Positions 49,675 through 51,139 of a stretch of DNA of 51,139 nt are shown one piece after another (position 1 is the stretch's first letter; every line of letters begins with the position of its first letter). The notes under the pieces were generated by a model that saw only the letters and a program-made list of their open reading frames with translations, had not been told where the DNA came from and searched no databases. Origin of the DNA: an uncultured Prevotella sp. (lineage in GTDB: Bacteria > Bacteroidota > Bacteroidia > Bacteroidales > Bacteroidaceae); NCBI GenBank assembly GCA_900557255.1, contig USSA01000001.1:1-51139 (forward strand), in the 5' to 3' direction. A program made the position numbers and the translations under genes.

Positions 49675-50237
49675 TTATTTCAAAGCCTTGCCGTCGGAGA
49701 AAGCGTTTCCGACTTTCTCGCCCAGTTGGATGTAGCCATGATGAATAGGGTCGAAGACAATCAGTTCCATCTTCTCCATGTCTGGATTTCCGTCTTCTGC
49801 CAGATACTTTTCATCCACAAGAATATTGACGATTTCGGCAACGAGATAATAGCCGGTTTCGCTTTCGTCATACTTCTCCTTGATGCGGCACTCCAGGGTC
49901 ATCGGGAAATCGGTGAACACAGGAGCGTTGACCATAGTCCCTTCTCGATGTTCCATCCCGTCTTTTCCATCTTCTTCGGGTCGTTCTTGGCAGAAACAAT
50001 GCCCACGAAATCAGAAGCCACCATGGTTTTCTTGGTAGCGAAGGCAACGGTAAACTCGCCGCCAAGCTTCAGGTTGTCTGTGGTGACGTGATTTCCCATC
50101 GAGATCATAATTTCCTTCATGTCCCACTGTCCAGCCCAGGCAGCGTTCATTGCGTTGGCAACTCCATCCTTATTATATGTGCCGATAATCAGCACTGGCT
50201 GTGGTGCAAACCACGGCTTTGGTGCAAAACTTTTCAT
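49675..50237 (-). pseudogene. Flavin reductase family protein, frameshifted
   Basis: Two adjacent frames together make one FMN-binding flavin reductase. The first, 50237 down to about 49945, encodes MKSFAPKPWFAPQPVLIIGT, then NAMNAAWAGQWD and DNLKLGGEFTVAFATKKTMVASDFVGIVS. The second, from about 49940 to 49675, encodes VNAPVFTDFPMTLECRIKEK and the C-terminal half, with DPIHHGYIQLGEKVGNAFSDGK. The reading frame breaks between 49933 and 49950, where loss of one base fits (a run GAAGGGACTATGG on the minus strand). No slippery heptamer is seen. It is either a recent single-base pseudogene or a sequencing error. Confidence 0.85.
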
Positions 50238-50304
50238 ATGCTTCGTTCTTTATATTGTTATTATTTTTATGTACAAATACACCATCTGCGCAATCTGTTT
50301 CACT

Positions 50305-50682
50305 TTAAAATCCCAACTCCACATCCTTTCCGAATGGTGCGAGCGAAAGCCCAGCCATCTTGAAATGCTGTTTTCCCCAAGGAATGCCGATAATGGTTAT
50401 ACATAAGAGAAAGCCGAAGAACAGATGCATGAGGCAAGCCCACAATCCTCCGAAAATCAGCCAGAGTAAATTCAACGGGATGCGAATGCAACCTGTAGGA
50501 CTATTCGATTCTCTTACCGTAGAGCCAAAAGGCCATAGGCAGAGCAGACCAATCTTGAATGTCTGTATTGCAAACGGAATGCCGATGATAGTACATGCAA
50601 GAGCCAGACTTCCGGTGAAATAACCGATGGCAGCTTCGAGACCTCCGAAGAGCCACCAAAGTAAGTTTCCTATTATGCGCAT
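50305..50682 (-). CDS. YccF-type inner membrane protein
   Basis: A 125-residue membrane protein with two copies of the YccF motif: GNLLWWLFGGLEAAIGYFTGSLALACTIIGIPFAIQTFKIGLLCLWPFG and LNLLWLIFGGLWACLMHLFFGFLLCITIIGIPWGKQHFKMAGLSLAPFG. Each has a Trp/Gly-rich helix, a second helix with TIIGIP, and a PFG end. Length matches YccF proteins. Function is unknown. It lies 20 bases downstream of the thioredoxin gene. Confidence 0.92.
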   Translation of the reverse strand: MRIIGNLLWWLFGGLEAAIGYFTGSLALACTIIGIPFAIQTFKIGLLCLWPFGSTVRESNSPTGCIRIPLNLLWLIFGGLWACLMHLFFGFLLCITIIGIPWGKQHFKMAGLSLAPFGKDVELGF

Positions 50683-50702
50683 AAGATTATTCTTTTCATC
50701 TT

Positions 50703-51002
50703 TTATATCAAGAATGGATCAAGCGTAGCCAGCAGTTCGGCTTTATCTACCACACCGCTTGTGCGCCACAATACTTCTCCGTTTCGGAAGAGCATCAGCG
50801 TAGGCACGGATTGGATGCGGTATTGGCTTGCTGTTACGCCGTACTTGTCCACATCCACCTTGATGATTCGGATGCGGTCGCCCAATACACTCTTTACCTG
50901 CTCCAGAATGGGGTGCATCGCCTTGCAAGGTTGGCACCATGTAGCAAAGAAATCGACCAGAACAAGCTGGTCACTGTTTATTACGTTATTAAATGTCTCC
51001 AT
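50703..51002 (-). CDS. Thioredoxin-fold protein with CQPC active site
   Basis: A 99-residue thioredoxin. The redox pair is Cys23-Gln-Pro-Cys26 in FFATWCQPCKAMHP, differing from the canonical Cys-Gly-Pro-Cys. Further landmarks are VDVDKYG (the buried Asp region), the cis-Pro in SVPTLMLFRNGE and a terminal helix. There is no signal peptide, so it is cytoplasmic. The Gly-to-Gln change in the active site could shift its redox potential. The partner reductase may be TrxB at 40360-41292. It follows the alpha/beta hydrolase gene by 27 bases. Confidence 0.93.
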   Translation of the reverse strand: METFNNVINSDQLVLVDFFATWCQPCKAMHPILEQVKSVLGDRIRIIKVDVDKYGVTASQYRIQSVPTLMLFRNGEVLWRTSGVVDKAELLATLDPFLI

Positions 51003-51029
51003 AATTATTTGTCTATTTCCGTGAAACGA

Positions 51030-51139
51030 TTAAATGTTTGCTGAAAAATCCATCAGCATTTTCTGGGCAAGGGGAGCGTACCATGTCTTCACCTCCTGCT
51101 CAGTAGGCGTATGACCGCCAGGGAAATGGAAGGCTTGGT
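51030..51139 (-). CDS. Alpha/beta hydrolase, C-terminal end (cut by window edge)
   Basis: The last 35 codons of a gene that continues beyond the window. It ends FHFPGGHTPTEQEVKTWYAP then LAQKMLMDFSANI and a TAA at 51030-51032. The His in PGGHTPT is at the position of the catalytic His in small carboxylesterase or dienelactone-hydrolase-like alpha/beta hydrolases. Too little remains to name a subfamily. Confidence 0.65.
   Translation of the reverse strand, partial: QAFHFPGGHTPTEQEVKTWYAPLAQKMLMDFSANI

Noticed and set aside
1..51139. CRISPR array
   Set aside because: No run of regularly spaced direct repeats of 24-40 bases was seen, and no cas gene is present.

Overview
The window reads as chromosome of a Bacteroidales bacterium, most likely Prevotella or Segatella. 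The genus is inferred from gene content and style; no search was run. Direct support is the promoter grammar of the phylum: a TAnnTTTG -7 box, usually with TTTG or TTCG 19-20 bases upstream, occurs at about a dozen gene starts. Further support comes from a short primary sigma factor without region 1.1, a type IX secretion Plug protein, a DUF5686-type outer-membrane protein, a Bacteroidales-type putative porin, MenA, and an AddAB-like nuclease pair.

Layout. 1-393 is a broken AAA-ATPase/nuclease gene with an internal deletion. 511-7684 holds a DedA protein, glnS, a small orphan RNA candidate, a lipoprotein, a PAP2 phosphatase, an LTA-synthase-like sulfatase, a divergent AraC-type regulator and a short alternative sigma factor. 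7787-21109 is a minus-strand housekeeping run: AddB-like and AddA-like recombination proteins, a DUF5686 barrel, the primary sigma factor, a MORN-GH25 lysozyme, tilS and kdsB. 21284-26021 is a four-gene MacAB-TolC type efflux operon. 26348-32724 turns to the plus strand: metA, a U32 peptidase, a membrane lipoprotein and a TonB-dependent receptor.

32796-42619 returns mainly to the minus strand: the T9SS Plug protein, tRNA-Glu(CTC), tRNA-Ser(GCT), a roughly 300-nt structured RNA candidate with its own promoter and terminator, an HD hydrolase, menA, a porin group, tRNA-Ser(CGA) and trxB. A plus-strand P-loop/CYTH fusion gene follows.

42654-45821 looks like a small accessory block bounded by a 20-bp direct repeat. 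It carries an AbiEi/AbiEii toxin-antitoxin pair translationally coupled to a calcineurin-like phosphoesterase, behind two long near-identical inverted repeats that look like operators, plus a GNAT acetyltransferase and a 30-codon ORF. 45893-51139 is a minus-strand stress and repair cluster: PepSY-like protein, AlkD-like and AlkZ-related proteins, a hexapeptide acetyltransferase, a QxQ-motif winged-helix glycosylase homologue, a frameshifted flavin reductase, YccF, thioredoxin, and the end of an alpha/beta hydrolase.

The best candidates for something undescribed are the three-gene AbiE-phosphoesterase operon with its duplicated operators, the structured RNA at 34518-34814, and the 80-nt orphan RNA at 3126-3205. 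All functional calls are from reading motifs; no alignment, folding or database search was run.
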